From: Bimastos eiseni | Lineage: Eukaryota > Annelida > Clitellata > Crassiclitellata > Lumbricidae | DNA length: 64,000 bases | Direction of reading: 5' to 3' | Assembly (NCBI GenBank): GCA_959347315.1 | Contig: OY365810.1 | Coordinates: 24,766,604-24,830,603 of the forward strand | Notes under the pieces: generated by a model | What the model was told of the DNA's origin: nothing | Database searches by the model: none | Seen by the model: the letters and a program-made list of their open reading frames with translations, nothing else | Part shown: positions 10,523 to 23,481 of the stretch, piece after piece | Position numbering within the stretch: the stretch's first letter is position 1 | Layout: the number at the start of each line of letters is the position of its first letter | Made by a program: the position numbers and the translations under genes

Positions 10523-13500
10523 AGAGTGGCAATTTGCTGTACAAATGCCATTTATTTGAGATTTGTTTTTGTTTTGCTCAGAAGTAACTCTTGTTCCCTA
10601 CCACTTAAAAGGGTCTAGTTTATTATGATCTTCAGAATGTATAGTTGCAACATCACCTTTCGAAATGAGTCTTGTTAATAGCATTACAGAAATTTCAAGA
10701 ATGACTTCATGACTTTGTGAAATTTCTTTTCATTTATTTTATTAATTGTTCTGTGGGACTCTAGTATCACGAAATGGTAATTTTCCCTTTGTAGTGCTAA
10801 GTGATTGGTCACCCTTGATCTATATCATTTCTGTATCATCTATTTTCAGATCTTTGTAGATATTGACAGTCTTTATGTCTTTACCTGTGTCATCTGTATT
10901 GTGTCTTGACCATCGCTGTTATCGTAATGGTCAAGGCTTCAATTGATCTTGTTACCCTGCAATGGCCTGGTTGTCATGTCTTGGGCGATAGAAGTATATA
11001 ACAACATGTGAAGATGACAATCTTTTAGAGATAACCAGTGGAGACATCATCATGATCTCCTGATATTATCATCATCATCACTGTCCTATTCATTGCTTGT
11101 ATTAAAATGCATTTTTTTCAACATTTGATGTCATTAAGTAACTGGATAGTTAGTTGTTGGGAGCTGTTGAAAATAATAATAATTGGCGTCATAGAGACTT
11201 GAAGCCAGTTCTAGTGTTTTAATAAGCGGCCACTGTTTGTTCTCTGGTATAGAGACTGGAGTTTATATAGATAAAATCAATTATCTTTGCCTAGTTTGCA
11301 GTGACATATGAGCCCAAGGAAAACATACATATATGTCTAAGCATATAGGCATATGCATTTATGTGCTTGTGCGTTTATATACTATATATATGTATATATA
11401 TACATATACACATGTATGTATATATGCATGTAGGCTATGCCTGTATGGTTTTGTGTTTGTATGCACATATGATGTATATATATATATATATGTGTGTGTG
11501 TGTATATATATAGGTATTTGTATTCTGTGTGTAGTTCTTATGCATGGTATATTTGGACCTATGCCTGTGCGAGAACTACTGGAGGCCTTTGGCAGCCTGT
11601 GTTGTAGGGTCTGATCGATAGTTTGCTAATGATGTTTTCTAGTTATTGGTCCAGGCACAGGCATATTCCTCTGCTCAACTCTGCTGCTGTAGCGCCTCCG
11701 AGTGTTTTTTCCTAACTCCGGGGCCTAGACACTTGTGATTAGTGTTCTGTAGGCTTCAGTCTCCATGTCTGATTATTTGCATGAGCACTCTCAGAGACAA
11801 TGTTGCAGCCATTTGATGTGAATGAGGGTTACATTGATTTTGTTCGCATGAGCAAATCTATTGGTGTTCGTCCGGTGGTCCGTCTTCTTTAAATTGTCTG
11901 TGTAGGATGTTTGATGTTAATATGAGAATGCAGTGAGCTTGTCATACTATTACTCAGTAGTAGAATGCTGCTGCATCAAGTTTTTACCTAGAGCTGCATT
12001 CAGGGTTGTCATTTTCTCAGAGGGCAGGATGACAGCTGAATCTAAATTTACGAACGTCATGCAAGATTATTTGTGTGCAATGGACTTGTCTTTTGAAAGA
12101 CTGTAAATATTTTGAATCATTTGTAAATTTAGTAAAAACATTGACATCAATATTATTTGATTGTTTTGGAATTTCTTCTCGCATTCCACAAAGATCAATT
12201 GGAATTGATTATTTTACATTGAGGCTGTTTTATGTGATCCTCAGGAGTTAACATTGCTAACACATATTACTAACTCTTTAAGTTAAGTATAATGCAGTGT
12301 ATATAATTTATTAATATTTATTGTTGACTGGAGAAGTTTGCGAGAAGAATGGATTGTTGCAAAAATTGTATATTAAAAATCTGTAATGTTTTCCCTTTAT
12401 TTATATTGAATGTCTATGTTTGGTCCAATTGTTGAATGCATGTCATTATGTTGGGCTGAATTTCAGCCATAGGGAGACATCTCTGAATAGCCATGTTGAA
12501 AGAAGCTGTCATTCATTCATTCATTCATTCATTAGGGGATTTTCGTGATGCCTCCTCGAGAGGTTTATTCAGCTGTGTGCCAGACTCAAGCACATCCAAA
12601 TAGGATAGTTTTAAATGATCATAAAAATTGTCAGATAGTGCTATAGGAAGCAGGCACATCTCTAAAGGGATGCCATTGGCCCACCACTGGAAAAGTGATT
12701 TTGCAAGGTAATTATGTGGGAGAAAGGGACCATGTGCATCCCCTCATAGCAGAACGCAAGGAGCGACTGCCTGAGCCCCCATAGGGCTGAAAGAAGTCAA
12801 GTAGGTTAGCTAGGGCTAGATCCAGCTTACACTGCTACATCATAAGAGTACCAATCAACCAAATTAATGGAATACAAGTCTGATGTTTATAAATATAGAT
12901 GTACTGTACATTTATTTATAGCGATCGTTTCACCTTGACTCTACTCGTTTTTCAATGAAAATTTCAGACGAGATAGAGATTTCATGTGGTACATATTTAT
13001 ATTTATACCTGACCATGCACCCTTTTGCCACAATTGCCACTCATGTGAGTACCAAGCTTTGACTGATTGGCACTGTTGTGATAGGCACAATTCAACAGCA
13101 TGCTTTCGGGAACAAATGATTTATAGTAGCAAAAATGAAATTTGTCTGGACTGCCGTGACAGGAAACCATGTTTGCAAATCAAAGGTTCTAACATGTCTG
13201 TAACTGTTTGGTTAAGGAAGTCTTTTGGTCTGTTTTGGTGGACATTCAGTTGAAATTATTGGATGTTGTTTTTTTCCTATTGCTCGTTTAGGCTACAATT
13301 TCAACGTTGCTTGTAATGTTCCTAATTAAACGTTTAATTTATTTATGGTGCATTCTCTGTTTCTCTCTGATAGTCTGTTTGCAGAATCGATTGGAGGTAT
13401 TATTGTCACACGGCTTGGGGGTTTGCCTGTGTTGTTGCGTACTCGTTACTGTTAGTTGTGGAGGATCATATTATGTTCATATGATGGTGCAAATCGCTTA

Positions 13501-13801
13501 TGGGAAGAAGACGGATAGGATGAAATATCGTTTAGTATGAAATAGATGCTTGATCCATTTCCATTATCGGTGCAATATAGCATTAAGTTATGCTCTTACG
13601 AGGAAATGGATGAGACGAGGCTATTGGTTATGAAACTGAATTTCTGTCCTGTGAATATAACTCAATGCAGTCTGAGTGTTGTTGATTGACAACTTGGGCC
13701 TTGAGAAATTTTGGCACTCGATTGGTGAGATATCATATGGGTGAAAAAGTTGAAACATCTCAGCATCAAATTCGTCATAGTAAAAAAAGGCACTTCGCTT
13801 G
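10523..13801. other. Long stretch without a recognisable gene
   Basis: AT-rich presumed intron. It holds an AT/GT microsatellite (about 11375-11515) whose repeats create a tyrosine-rich open frame, and an (ATTC)n run at about 12508-12532. I found no credible exon. Confidence 0.45.
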
Positions 13802-13803
13802 TA

Positions 13804-14515
13804 GAGCTGTACCGATTAATCGGCCGGCCGATTAATCGGACCGATTATAGAGATATCGGTGATATCGGATATTGGCAAGATAATTGGGGCCGATATTAAA
13901 CATGATTTTTTTCATTTTATAATATTATTTTCAGTCTTTAAGGGCAAACTGACGACAGTAACATCATTGAGTCTGTGAAGGAGAGCATTCCGTTTAATTC
14001 CCATAGCGTGGGGAACTCGGATTTCTACTTCAGACCGCCCAGTAACCATTGTGCTAAACTGCTCGTACAGCTGTAGCCTGTTGTGCAGAGTGAGTCATAG
14101 TGCCTGCTTAATTACCCTAGGCACAATCATGTCATTTTAGGCCAAATTGGCAAGTCCTAAAAGTGTCAGAGGTGGGAATGGCATAATTGGCATGTTAGAA
14201 GAAGGCGTCTGGTTACATAGATTATCTTTCCTCTCCTTCCTCATGCAAGGTCAACAGCGGGCGGGTGTGCCAAATCTGTATTGGCTGCCTAGGACTTGTC
14301 CCCAACTACATGTATATGTCTCCTACCAAGCAAGTGTTTGATTGTATCACAGCAATAAGCAATAGCAGTATAGCAATCTTCTAAAACTGGTCATCTTGGG
14401 AAACACAATGAAATAATCGGTAAAATAATTGGCTAAACAATCGGGTATCGGCAAACGAATAATCGGCAATGATCGGTATCGGCATAATCGGCAAAAAGTG
14501 ATATCGGTACAGCTC
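13804..14515. mobile_element. DNA transposon with CGATTAATCGG-repeat ends
   Basis: 13-bp perfect terminal inverted repeats (GAGCTGTACCGAT at 13804-13816, complement at 14503-14515) are flanked by TA on both sides. Inside each end are many ATCGG/CCGAT units, including the palindrome CCGATTAATCGG, giving large stem-forming ends. The 712-bp interior has only short open frames and no recognised transposase, so it is probably non-autonomous. Confidence 0.75.
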
Positions 14516-14517
14516 TA

Positions 14518-16869
14518 ATTGTTTCCGTGTTGGAGACATTTGCTTACGGTCTGGTTGTGCTATGGAATCAGAGTACAGTTGTCCTTCATATTAACTTTGG
14601 TTTAATAGGGAAATACGGAAATATAATGATAATTAATAACTCTATTGCACAGGTGTCTAGTGCATTAGACATCAACTGATAGGGCACTAAGCACAAACCA
14701 ATATCAGGTCCATAATGATCCAGAAGATCAACCCATTGAGACGAAGAGACAGCCTATGGTGGATAAGCAAAAATGCTGCGGGGAAGTGTTTCGATGCTTT
14801 TGGCGCTGGAACTACAGGTGCTGATTGCATTGCATTTCGTCTAATCATATATACAGATCGCTTGTGTAAGAGTCTACCCGACTGTATGGATGTCTCTTTA
14901 CCTGTATTTCTTTCTCGTTTTCTGCCATTGCATACTGTATCTATTTGCTTAGCTGTCCGATTGTCACTCCTCACGAGTTGCCTGCCTGTCCTTTTGTCTG
15001 CCTGTCCTTTTGTCTGCCTGTCCTTTTGTCTGCCTGCCTGTCCTTTTGTCTGCCTGCCTGTCCTTTTGCCTGCCTGTCCTTTTGTCTGCCTGCCTTTCTT
15101 TGCATCTGTGTATCTGTCCTGTGTGTCTGTCTGTGTGTGTGTTACTGTGTCTTATTATTCCTGAAGGCTCCCAAAAATTATTACTAAAGAAATATTCTTA
15201 ATTTCTGCAGCACTATTTTAATGTATGGCAGAATGTTAGCTATTTGTGTAGTCATGATAGAGTCTTACCTGGCATATATTGTCAGCTTTTGAATTGAATG
15301 AAATTGAGTCATGGCAATCCATCTTAGCTATCTTGAAACAAGTGAGGTTCTATTTCTCCATTGCTTAATAGCTAGTGCAGCCACAGCCCACACCGTGCTC
15401 CAATACAGAATCTCATTAATATAGTGACTACCATAACCACCGCTCCCATACACTTGGAACTCTTGAAATTTGCCAACTGCCTCTACTGGTCCAAAGCCTG
15501 GAGTAGGGAGGAGGGCATCTCTTATCTCTGTTGTGGAAAAAACTTCTCTAAACTGGAACTGTACCTGGAAATTGTTTGAAATGAACCTAATGCACATTAT
15601 AATGGCAATCCAAGTGAATTAACCTTTCTTAACAATATTGTTCGGGAAGATATGATAGTCTGAAATAGGTCATGTAGAAAATTTACCATAATTGCTTGAT
15701 GTTAGGTTGTCATTTGTTTGCTGTGTGTTGGCCAGTGTGCATTAAGACTCTGTGTGGCCTCGGTCTGTGCCATGCATGACATGGTTTCCCAAGAGATCAA
15801 TGGATGCCGTATGAATGGCCCACATGTCGATCCATTGAGGATTGTTTAAAAATACTCATGTTCATTCCTGTATGTTCATTGACTCCTGTCATGGCGTTTA
15901 ATGCTGCAGGTCGGCCGCCGTCGGCTGTCTTTATCCATCGACGTGACATCGTCAGGCTAATCCTGTGGTTTAGATGTAGGGAGTTGTTGTGCAGGTTGTT
16001 CCTGAATTAGTATTCCCTGCTTGACAAAGGCAGTTTTTTCGCAGAGGAGGCATTTCGTGTTCTCGGCATGCTGCTGGCGTGCGGCTGAGAATGCTCTCGC
16101 TGCTGGCTGAACTGTGCGAGTTGCTGGTTTATAGGGATCATTCTGTTGTCTGGTTGCAGTCTACGTAATATGTTCTGCCTTTAACAATGTTCTGCATTAT
16201 GTTAGTCTGAGTGCGTTTGGAAATTGCTGCAGATATTGCGTCAGTAGAACTGGTTATTGTTTTCATATGACATGCTTTCTAGCTTTTAATGTTGCAATGA
16301 ATGCCTATGGAATGCAAAACAAGGCCATTTAGGGCATCCCAATTTTAATTGCATTTGACGGGGATAGTAGGCCGTATGGATTTGGATTTTTATGCCCTCT
16401 TAGGTGCATATTTATTTTCCCATTTACCTTTATGTGCAGCATTGACCAACTCTGTCTCAGTTGCTCGGCATGGTGTTAGAGTGAATATTATAATTGATGG
16501 AATTAGTACCAAATACAGATCTTTTTGTAATCTCTACAGCAGGGGCAGTTTTTTAGCATGACTGTGTAGTTGTTTGGATACCACCACTTCACACTTTTCC
16601 AAGTGGACCTATGAACTTTATGCATTTTTAGAAATAAATTATTGCTATATTTAGTTGAGAGCATATGGTGGCAAGGAACTGTGGTGGTTCTGTGACATAG
16701 TTCAATTATGAATTGGCTAATGCCAATCCTCATCAGTTTTCTCTTGGCTGTGATTCTGAAACAATATGAAGTGCAAATGACTTCTGATCACACAGATGAG
16801 AAAATAATTGGTTGAATATATTAGCATTTTCATGAATTGATTTAATGGAATTGGTAATTCTCATTGTAG
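14518..16869. other. Presumed intron with a minisatellite
   Basis: No coding exon recognised up to the acceptor at 16868-16869. It contains the minisatellite at 14979-15098 and a short AAGCCTGGAGTAGGGAGGA motif (about 15493) that recurs with variation near 26135, 29400 and 34560. Confidence 0.45.
14979..15098. repeat. Minisatellite of TGCCTGTCCTTTTGTC units
   Basis: About six to seven copies of a 16-base unit, some with an extra TGCC. All three forward frames stay open through it, producing cysteine/leucine/proline-rich pseudo-ORFs that are not genes. Confidence 0.85.
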
Positions 16870-17720
16870 AAGATGCAGTAGAGGGTCGCAGTCGAGCGTG
16901 CCTCACTCGCACAAGCCCGACTACAATCCCGACAAGTATGCAAACATGTCGCCCTCTTGCAACGGAACTATGCATTCTCCTGCCGTTGAAAACTTTTCTG
17001 TTCTGCCAAGTCCTTCACAGAAACACCACACGAGCGTTGAACGCAGCTCGTACTTCGGTAGCTTGGCTGGTTTACCTGCATCACAAACTGATCATGAAAA
17101 CGGTTTACTCAACAGGGTGACAAATCATGTCGCCGACTTTACAAACGGGTCCTTGGCTGACGACACAAGACATTTGAACAGAGTTACGGTGTCAAAAGAC
17201 TTAAACCAGTCGTCAAACGCCTGTCTGCCAAACAGTTTGAAATCGCTGAATCACTTGGACCTTTCTTCGAAGAATGTGAATGCTCTGTCATCATCTACGA
17301 ATGGCTGGTCTGTGTCTTCTCCGTCAGGGGTCGTGGATGAGGTCCTCATGTCCCCAGACAGTGAACGGTCACAGACCACCTCATTGTCGATGATGTCCAC
17401 ATCGGTAGACAGTAGCAGCGGCGTATCGCACGGTTCTGCGACACTGACTCTGTTGCTTCGGCAACCGTCGGAAGCTGTTCTCGCTCAGCAATATTTTCCT
17501 GTTACGTTTGGTGCTACAGTTCATCGACCGACCGATTCCAAAGACCCACTGCTCCATGTCCAACCAACCTTGACGCTTTCGAAGAAGACCGGTCACTCGT
17601 CCTCCTCCGCGGGTCATAGGCGACACCGTCGACCGGGAAGCGGTCACTCATCATCGAGTTCAAATTCAAAAAGCTCTATTGACAGGATATACCTCATGGC
17701 TTCTGATGCAAAAGGAAATG
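16870..17720 (+). CDS. Host gene, long serine-rich exon (unrecognised protein)
   Basis: The exon runs from an acceptor (TTGTAG at 16864-16869) to a donor (AATG then GTAGGG at 17721), open throughout for about 283 codons, with much lower AT content and more even codon use than its surroundings. The encoded segment is rich in Ser, Asn and His, with SSS runs and a basic HRRHRRPGSGHSSSSS stretch near its end; it looks disordered. I see no catalytic domain. It ends in phase 1 and joins in phase to 20887, which encodes a charged helix. It is probably the C-terminal half of a scaffold or cytoskeletal-type protein, but I do not recognise the family. An alternative acceptor at 16890-16891 would remove seven codons. 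Confidence 0.8.
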
Positions 17721-18551
17721 GTAGGGGTGCTGTCTGTTTACTTTAATTAGTTGAAACTGGTTGGGGGTATTCGATAGTGATGTGGTCATTGTGATGGACT
17801 GGCAATCGATAGGTCAGATGTTCAGGTCCAGACCAGGGAAGAAAATTTGGTTTGAGATTTATGCTCCACCTGTGCCACCTAGCGGCCAACTCAGCTCTAA
17901 TGAGTACACTGGCCGTGCACTGTGGGTGGAGGAGTGGATGGTGAAGGAGTGGACTTATACTCGTCTGGATGACCTGGAAAGTCATGGAATTTCAGAAATA
18001 TCTTGAAAGTCAGGCAATGTCAGGGAATCTCATTTGTTGGTCATAAAAAAAGTTAGAGAGGATGACGTTTTTTGGTTTTCAGTTGTATTGTTTCTTTGAT
18101 TTGGTTCAAGTTTCTCACAGATGTGAATCACGTTCGAGTATTGGGTGTTTGATCATTTTAGTCAGAAAATTCGCTAATTTACTTTTGTATTGTTTAATAA
18201 TATCGAGAAAACATAACTCCACAGCAGCATCCAATGGATGTTGAATGGGATTTACTTCCCTTGCATCTGTAGCCAAAATTATTGAATGCAGCCCATTGCA
18301 ACATGGAATTGTCCATACAGTGCTTAGTACCTAGTAGAGTTATAGGTAATCATGTTTTTGCTGTGAGCGGAATTAAGGAGCTTGTTCAGACAACAAGACC
18401 CATATCACAGCATTGATTGCTGACAAGTCAAAAATGCAGTTGTCTTTCATATGTTATTTGACTTTGGGAAAATTGCAACAGCAGTTCCAAGATTATTCAC
18501 AATCACTGGATCAACTAGATAAATTCTGCTACATCATTTATTTATTTATTC

Positions 18552-18757
18552 TGAAATGTGATATCGCTCAATTCCAACATCTTTTGCTCAGAAGTGCACA
18601 CGCCTCAATGGCCCAATTGCAGTTGTACTGCAGAGCAGTTGTGCAAGAAGGACTTGCTCAAGGTCCCTACACAGTGACTGACACCTCGGACGAGGGTCGA
18701 ACCCACTCACTCAGCGCACACTGAGTGTTACGGGCCGATCAGCCACTGTGTCACACA
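18552..18757 (-). mobile_element. tRNA-derived SINE, copy 1
   Basis: On the minus strand it reads GTGGCTGATCGGCCCGTAAC... with a tRNA-type B box (GGGTTCGACCCTC) at about 18692-18704, then a shared body (GAGCAAGTCCTTC, GCAATTG) and an end GAGCAAAAGATGTTGGAATTG. Two more copies on the + strand are at 21930 and 51910. Confidence 0.75.
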
Positions 18758-18889
18758 AATCATTGGTCAGAACCCACTCGTAATAAATTTTTTCACAATT
18801 GTACATTTAATTTGGCGGATGGGAATGCGAGCATTAAATCTTGGTTTTCAGTTTATTGCTGAATTGCCAGTGGAGAACATTTCCTTTTG

Positions 18890-19260
18890 CTTACTAGCAT
18901 CGACCTAGCAGGCACTGCTGTACCACTTTCAGATACTGTCAAAGCACTTTTGGGAACCCTGGACAGCAAGCTCACATTTTGACCCCACATAACAAACCTT
19001 TGTAAATCTTGTTGCTATCATCAGGGCAATTCGTCACATCAAGGTCTACTCTGATAATATTTTGGAAACCGTAGCTTGTTTACTTGTCTAGTCTCGCCTT
19101 GATTATGCTAATTCGCTTTTTGTCGGCCACTCAGACCTTGAACTCAAAAGGTTACAACGCATCCAAAATACCTTAGCTCACGTAGTGCTGCGTGTTCCAC
19201 TTAGAACATGTTCCGTAGTCCTTCTCCACAGCTTCCTTGGCTTTCACATGGCATGACATG
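18890..19260 (+). mobile_element. LINE reverse-transcriptase fragment
   Basis: The translation shows the LINE thumb-region signature: a region like LLGTLDSKLTF, then ITNLCKS, then SRLDYANSLFVGHSDLELKR and LQRIQNTLAHVVLRVP. Stops and a frame break mark it as dead. CR1-like. Confidence 0.75.
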
Positions 19261-19480
19261 TCTACTGTAAAGATCTAAAAGTTGTGACTTAATTTGGCTG
19301 AAGGTGTTTCTGAGCACTGCTTCATTGATCTTGTATGCATTATAAAATAGCCAAAATTAACAGATTACATTTCCTAAGTAAAATTTAGTGACAACTGATG
19401 AGGTGATAATTGAATCCCTTCTAAAGTTGTGCTGCATTTCAGCACTTTTACGTGATGCTTAATAATCGCTCTAGATATTA

Positions 19481-19700
19481 CAGTGGTGGAAATGATTATT
19501 GCATCGCCTTGCAAAAGCTAAAAATCGGTTTAATGCATTTGAAGTCATTTTTTTTACTAATTTCACGCAAATTGTTTTGTTAAGAGGCGTAAAAATGTGT
19601 CTTGGTGCATTATTGTTTTTCAATGTGCACTGTGAAAACGTTGACATGAAATCTTTTGGGGTGCCTGCTTAGCAACACAGGGTGTTATCCTGTTGAAGAG
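19481..19700 (+). mobile_element. Left end of a Tc1/mariner-like element
   Basis: Begins CAGTGGTGGAAATGATTATT after a TA, matching the end of the MITE at 898 with one substitution. I could not find a matching right end, so its extent is uncertain. Confidence 0.45.
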
Positions 19701-20886
19701 ATTATGCTGCAGGCTCAATATTTTGCATTACACTGTTTTGTAATGTGAATTGTACCAGTAGGGTGTGTTAAGTTAATAGCCTTGTGGATAGATAACACCA
19801 CTTGGCATTTTGCAGAATGTTGCATAAGCCTATAAGCCACGAAGGAGTGTGCACTGTACAAATATGCATGTGTTATAATAGGTCTAGAGTATTTACCTGC
19901 ATGATCGTACTAAAGCAGGAGTGTCAAGGCCACAGCACATGGAACTATAACAACAGCCATACTGAGTACATTAGGCAAGAGGTGCCTCTGAATTCAAAAG
20001 GCCATTGAAGTGGTATTTACAAATAGAGGGCAGGTGCTTAAGTAAATTGCTGGGTGCCTGTGGGTTACCAGAAACACTGACCAGACAGCTAAAAATTCGA
20101 AGTGATGAATTCTGGAGATATTCTTAGGTTTCATTACTTCTCTCAAGTGTGAGACAATCGAAGTTTTAAGTAAGGACTGAGTATTTTTGACATTTGTGAA
20201 CGCCTTACTCTACACATCTTCTGGATCACAAAGGTTGTTGAATCGATGCAGATCTTCCAACTGCTTCAGTGCTTCTGTACTAATAATGCTCAATGGTATT
20301 CAGTGTCTGGTCAGTTCCACGTCAATCCAGTACAGTTACTTTTAACCCTGGCTCCCCAGAATCTAAGGGTTCCACGGCGTCGGCCACTGCAGTTTCATTT
20401 ACAATTTAAAATTCACCAATAGATTTTAAAAAAATGATTGGCAATATCTCAAGTATATAAAGTCTGTAATTTTATATGACAGGTGCAAAAGACTGATATT
20501 CAATAATTGAAATTCTAAGACCTAAATATTATTCCAACTTTGCAAGTTAGGATTGCATCTATCTCACTAAAAACTGAACGGATGAAATGTGCTGAGTTCT
20601 GTGAGCGAGTCCTGGTGTAAGGTTATGTCACTACCAGCAAGGTTGAAAACCATCGATCCAGATGGATGATTAGAGCAAACTAGTTATCTGTTTTGATCGT
20701 ATCCATTCACATATCATTCACCACCAAACAGGTGGTATCAAGAACTGATAATGGTGATCCTGATGATGATCATGACATTGATGAGTTTGAACCTGTAAAT
20801 TCATCATTTAATACAGGCATTTGAATGAATCTAATAGGCAGTGCATGAATAATTTGAATATTTAATTGTATTTTTGTGCTGTCCAG

Positions 20887-21031
20887 GTTTGTCAACTGTT
20901 CTGGCTTCAACGCCTTATCAAACGCAGCTGGCTAAACTACAGAGGGAACAGCTTGAGATCGAAGAAGAACGATTACGCCACCTTAAAATTCAAGAGGAGG
21001 TTGAAAGATCACGCAGCCCAATAGCTAATTG
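20887..21031 (+). CDS. Host gene, coiled-coil exon
   Basis: Flanked by an acceptor (CTGTCCAG at 20879-20886) and a donor (AATTG then GTGAGT at 21032). It enters in phase 1 and leaves in phase 2, joining the exons at 16870 and 27887 without a break. It encodes about 48 residues, mostly a charged amphipathic helix (from QTQLAKLQREQLEIEEERLR onward), likely coiled coil, ending in a Ser/Arg-rich turn. Phase agreement on both sides and strong splice sites make it convincing although the protein is unknown. Confidence 0.85.
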
Positions 21032-21185
21032 GTGAGTTTGTGTTCAGCTGCTGCTAGACGCTAGACAGAGAGAGCATCAGCTGGCATATTAGAGCCACCT
21101 TATATGGAAACAACCATTGATCAGTCTAAGTTCAACTTAGCATACATGTGTATGCTGATGCCAAACTATAATAGGAATCTATTGG

Positions 21186-21560
21186 TTATTTCCAAGCTGA
21201 TTTCATCATCATCATGATCCAGACATGGGTAGGTGTCCACTGCACATTTAACCCTTGCATTGTTCTCCTTGTTTCTCTGTCCTGGGTTAGCTGTAATAAG
21301 TTATGTATATCGGTTCCACACCAGTCTTCAATGTCATCTAGCCATTCTCTGCAATGTCTTCCTCTTCTTCCCATTCCCTCCATAATTCCTGTCATTACAC
21401 TCTTTATTTTTATCTCATTATCCATTCTGCAGATATGCCCAAATAGTCCCAATTTTCATTTCATTATGACTGGCATCATATTCCCTTTGATGTTTAGTCT
21501 TTTTCTTACTTCAACATTTGTTACTCTTTGTGTCCAGTTTAGTTGCAATTTCCTTCTATA
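21186..21560 (-). mobile_element. LINE ORF2 C-terminal fragment (RTE/L1-like type)
   Basis: The minus-strand translation carries the conserved tail of many non-LTR retrotransposons: a Leu-Phe-Gly-His-x-x-Arg-Met motif, then RRGRHCREWLDDIEDW. One stop separates the upstream LQLNWTQRVTNVEVRKRLNI part from it. This is a different LINE clade from the CR1-like fragments elsewhere in the window. Confidence 0.7.
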
Positions 21561-21929
21561 GCAGCAAACCTTGCTGTTGGTTTAACCATAATTTATTATC
21601 GACTGACGCTTGACTTCCAAGGCACTTTTGTTCTACCAGGCACTTGATATCTCAGACTTTATATGGCATGACACCCAGTAAGTGGTCATATTTATTGATG
21701 AACTGATAAATATACTGGTCCATCAGCTTGAAATGCTAAACTTATCAATATACGTCAAATTGGTGGTCTTCGCCTATGTAAAGCTAGACTTAGAATATAC
21801 TTTTTAAACTCTTCATAATGGGTGCTTACTGATCACACTACCGTGGCTTAGTTAACTAGTTAAGATATTTTAACTTCTATATTTTTCTAACTTATCCTAT
21901 CAATCTGCTGCCTCAAGATTAATGTGTGG

Positions 21930-22145
21930 CACGGTGGCTGATAGGTTAGAGTGGTCGGCCCATAACACTCAGTGTACGCTGAGTGAGCGGGTTCGACCCT
22001 CGTCCGAGGCGTCGGTCACTGTGTAGGGACTTTGAGCAAGTCCTTCGCGTACAATTGCTCTGCAGTACAGCTGCAATTGCGCCGTGGAGGCGTGTGCACT
22101 TCTGAGCAAAATATGTTGGAATTGAGCGATGTCAAATTTCAAGAA
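21930..22145 (+). mobile_element. tRNA-derived SINE, copy 2
   Basis: Head GGTGGCTGATAGGTTAGAGT resembles a tRNA A-box region, and the B box GGGTTCGACCCTC lies at 21989-22001. The body and tail (GAGCAAGTCCTTC, GCAATTGCGCCGTGGAGGC, TTCTGAGCAAAATATGTTGG) match the copies at 18552 and 51910. Confidence 0.8.
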
Positions 22146-23481
22146 TATCAGTATGGGGGGTGGCCCCTACTTGCCGAACCTTATGGTTCCTTTGGAGATT
22201 TCTTCTTTCCCAGTTGCCTCTCACATCAATTCTAAGTTTTAAAGTTTCATCTACAGCCTTTTGTTCAGTTTGCCCTTCTTGTTATGTCCAATTTTGCCAT
22301 TTTAGTTAAACTGGCTATGTTTTGGTTGCATATAATGTTCTGTTAACAAATACTGAGTCAATAAAAACGATATTGATTGAGTGATTGATTGATTGATTGG
22401 TTGAGTGATTGATATTGTTCTAGCTATTCTGAAACTGCTTTATTCTTCATTGGTGGTTATTTTGTTTGGAAGTTTTCAGTTATCTGTGCAAGGAGACAAT
22501 TTAATGATAATCAATCAGATGTTAGAATCAATCAGAGATTAGAATCTCAGACTTTATATGGCATGACACCCAGTTACTGGTAATGTTTATTGATGAACTG
22601 GTAAATTTGTAAAGGTTCCATTTTCTAATATGTCGTCATAAGTACTGCTTGACCACTTATCTTCAAATGTCAGAACTTTTTGGTTGTAGCCTAAAAAAAT
22701 CTGTACGTGCTTTAAAATTTATTTATTTATATTTAATACGAACATTTACATAGTGCCCCTTCAAGATTTCTACTCAGGAGGTGCTTCCTGTGCTAATCTA
22801 CATACGTACGTTGTCTATAGAATGTGTGGTTTGGTTATATGCGTGTGTGTGCACGTGTGTGTGTGTATTGCTATTGGTGATTATGTAGTAAAAAGCACAT
22901 TAAAAATGAGTAAGTGCTGAATTGGCATATAAAATAATCTGTCTGCATATTCCAATGTGCTGTGTACATAGATTGTGCGTGTTGACTATATTCCTTGTTT
23001 GTGTGTGTGTGTGTGCGTGCCTGCGTGTGTGTGTGACTGTGTGTGTGTGTTTGGGTGTGCCGAGTTCAGTTGGTGTGCTATTAATGCCTTTCTTAACTGT
23101 TTTACGTTGTCTTTAATAAGGCGGTGAGTCGTTCAGCTTATTCCCCTGTGGGTCAATATTCACTGGTCGCATTTGAGTCGTCGCCTGACGTCTGTGCTGG
23201 CCTTGCTTTTCGTTTATTGATAGTAAAATCTGAGTCTTCTTCAGATGCGATATGTACAATACCAAGTACAAATCAACTGAATTGCAGTTGTTTGGAGTCA
23301 TATATTTGTTTGGAGGTTTTCAGTTGGCTAGTGAGATCTGTGCAAGGAATAACACTTCCCAGTATAATCATTCTCCACTATAATCGCTCTTACTATATAT
23401 CCATTTGTGACGCCAGGGCTCAAAACCTGTCGCTAATCGCTTCCTAGTTATTGCGCTAAAGGCTGAAATAGGCGAGAAAGG

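Larger units (their letters stand above)
17721..20886. other. Intron with SINE and LINE remnants
   Basis: Lies between two phase-matched host exons. It holds a minus-strand SINE (18552-18757), a + strand LINE fragment (18890-19260) and the left end of a Tc1-like element (19481). The stretch at 17780-18000 has an open frame with no recognised domain. Confidence 0.6.

Noticed and set aside
10149..10618. ORFs of 131 and 101 codons on opposite strands
   Set aside because: They run through the hAT MITE and have no homology of their own.
14715..15201. Three overlapping cysteine/leucine-rich ORFs
   Set aside because: They are all translations of the TGCCTGTCCTTTTGTC minisatellite in different frames.
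17761..18006. 81-codon ORF just after the serine-rich exon
   Set aside because: It lies beyond a good donor, in another frame, with no recognised domain; treated as intron.
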